Shown here piece after piece: positions 63,431-64,000 of a stretch of 64,000 nt of DNA (positions are counted from its first letter, which is position 1; every line of letters begins with the position of its first letter). Both the position numbers and the translations under genes were made by a program. The stretch covers positions 248,001-312,000 of the forward strand of contig JAHQIW010001193.1 of the NCBI GenBank assembly GCA_019055375.1. Direction: 5' to 3'. Below the pieces are notes generated by a model. It did no database searches and was not told the origin of the DNA. It saw only the letters and a program-made list of their open reading frames with translations. This DNA is from Parelaphostrongylus tenuis. Its lineage: Eukaryota > Nematoda > Chromadorea > Rhabditida > Metastrongylidae.

Positions 63431-64000
63431 AAGTTGTTCCGCTGCTAAGTTGGTACAAAGTAATCCCTTTAGTCGGTCGTTTGGAGATCATTACACAAAG
63501 AGGAGCAGCATCACTTGAAAGTGCGCTTAGAACTGAAGGTTAGTTGCTTCGTAGAGCACGACGTAGATCACTATCTACCATTCGCTGTATTATCTCACTA
63601 TAAAGCCAATGGCGCATGCGGGTAGCGGGTAGAGGTGCCTCGCGACACACACATCGTCGATGGTTCGATCACGCGCCTAAGGCTCCCCTAGCCGTCCATC
63701 TTTTCGCGGTCGGTAAAATGGTACCAGATTTGTGCGAGAGGATAGTAACACTGATTTGGCACTTTGATAGGTCCCCAAGAGTCTTTGTAAAGCCAGATAT
63801 GCGTCGAGTCGCCACTAACGATGTTACGAGTGGAGTACAATGCATGGTACAACTCTCAGTGATTGATCTTCGTCTGGAGCGTTATCTTTTCTACCTCCAT
63901 TGTATCATTTATTTTTATCTTCTAGAAACATGTCGTTCGAAGGCGGCTTTAAGATACCCGGAAGTTTTCTCAAGAAGAAAGTCGATCAGAGCCACAGCGA
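63431..64000 (+). CDS. Two exons of an unrecognised gene, cut by window end
   Basis: Exon 63431-63538 (acceptor ATTCTTTCAG, donor GTTAGT) reads VVPLLSWYKVIPLVGRLEII and ITQRGAASLESALRTE. Exon 63926 onwards (acceptor TATCTTCTAG) continues in phase (GAA) as TCRSKAALRYPEVFSRRKSI and RATA to the window edge. Splice phases 1/1 agree. No family recognised; upstream exons were not found. Confidence 0.6.
63610..63890 (+). mobile_element. tRNA-derived SINE in the last intron
   Basis: Plus strand: head GGCGCATGCGGGTAGCGGGT with AGAGGTGC, B-box-like ATGGTTCGATCACG, body CGGTCGGTAAAATGGTACCA, CAGATATGCGTCGAGTC and tail GTGATTGATC. Confidence 0.75.

Noticed and set aside
1..64000. CRISPR array, operon with Shine-Dalgarno sites, or prophage
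   Set aside because: Intron-split animal genes and repeat types show a eukaryotic genome; no regularly spaced short repeats found.

Overview
This window looks like chromosomal DNA from a nematode, most likely a strongylid or hookworm-type clade V species. The genes are AT-rich and intron-rich, with worm-type TTTCAG-like acceptors. Start codons sit just behind acceptor-like sites that fit spliced-leader trans-splicing. The gene families (EOGT, a NudE-type coiled coil) are animal ones. Introns and intergenic DNA are packed with mariner relics, RTE tails, tRNA-derived SINEs and fold-back elements. The species is inferred; no diagnostic RNA gene is present.

Genes were rebuilt by joining open exons whose splice phases agree. 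(1) 1876-13797, plus: a secreted or surface EGF-repeat protein with a signal peptide and a hydrophobic C-terminus, carrying several kilobases of repeats in its introns. (2) 26873-47090, minus: an EGF-domain-specific O-GlcNAc transferase (EOGT) in at least eleven exons. Its roughly 15-kb intron holds on the opposite strand (3) 30952-41504, plus: a four-transmembrane protein of unknown function. (4) 53271-57901, minus: a NudE/NUD-2-like coiled-coil dynein regulator with two compensating single-base frame errors in A-runs. (5) 63431-64000, plus: two exons of an unrecognised gene cut by the right edge. The stretch 14-26.8 kb has no gene I can support and is mostly repeats.

The most striking repeat content is a set of hammerhead-ribozyme-like sequences. 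One kind lies at the 3' end of a Penelope-like (GIY-YIG) retroelement relic at 3.3-3.8 kb. A second kind, with the core CUGAUGAG ... GAAA and a self-complementary CACGUG stem III, sits in the arms of fold-back elements, antisense in the left arm and sense in the right, best seen at 49953-50378. One copy supplies the stop codon and last residues of EOGT.

Other repeat families: a tRNA-derived SINE (at least seven copies); elements with two opposed tRNA-like arms; a larger element bounded by tRNA-Ser-like arms (22.4 and 46.1 kb); several TIR or fold-back elements (32.9, 58.8 and 63.0 kb); a 3-copy tandem array of about 430-bp units (60.6-61.8 kb); long AT microsatellites; and a near-perfect 76-nt hairpin at 35.1 kb.
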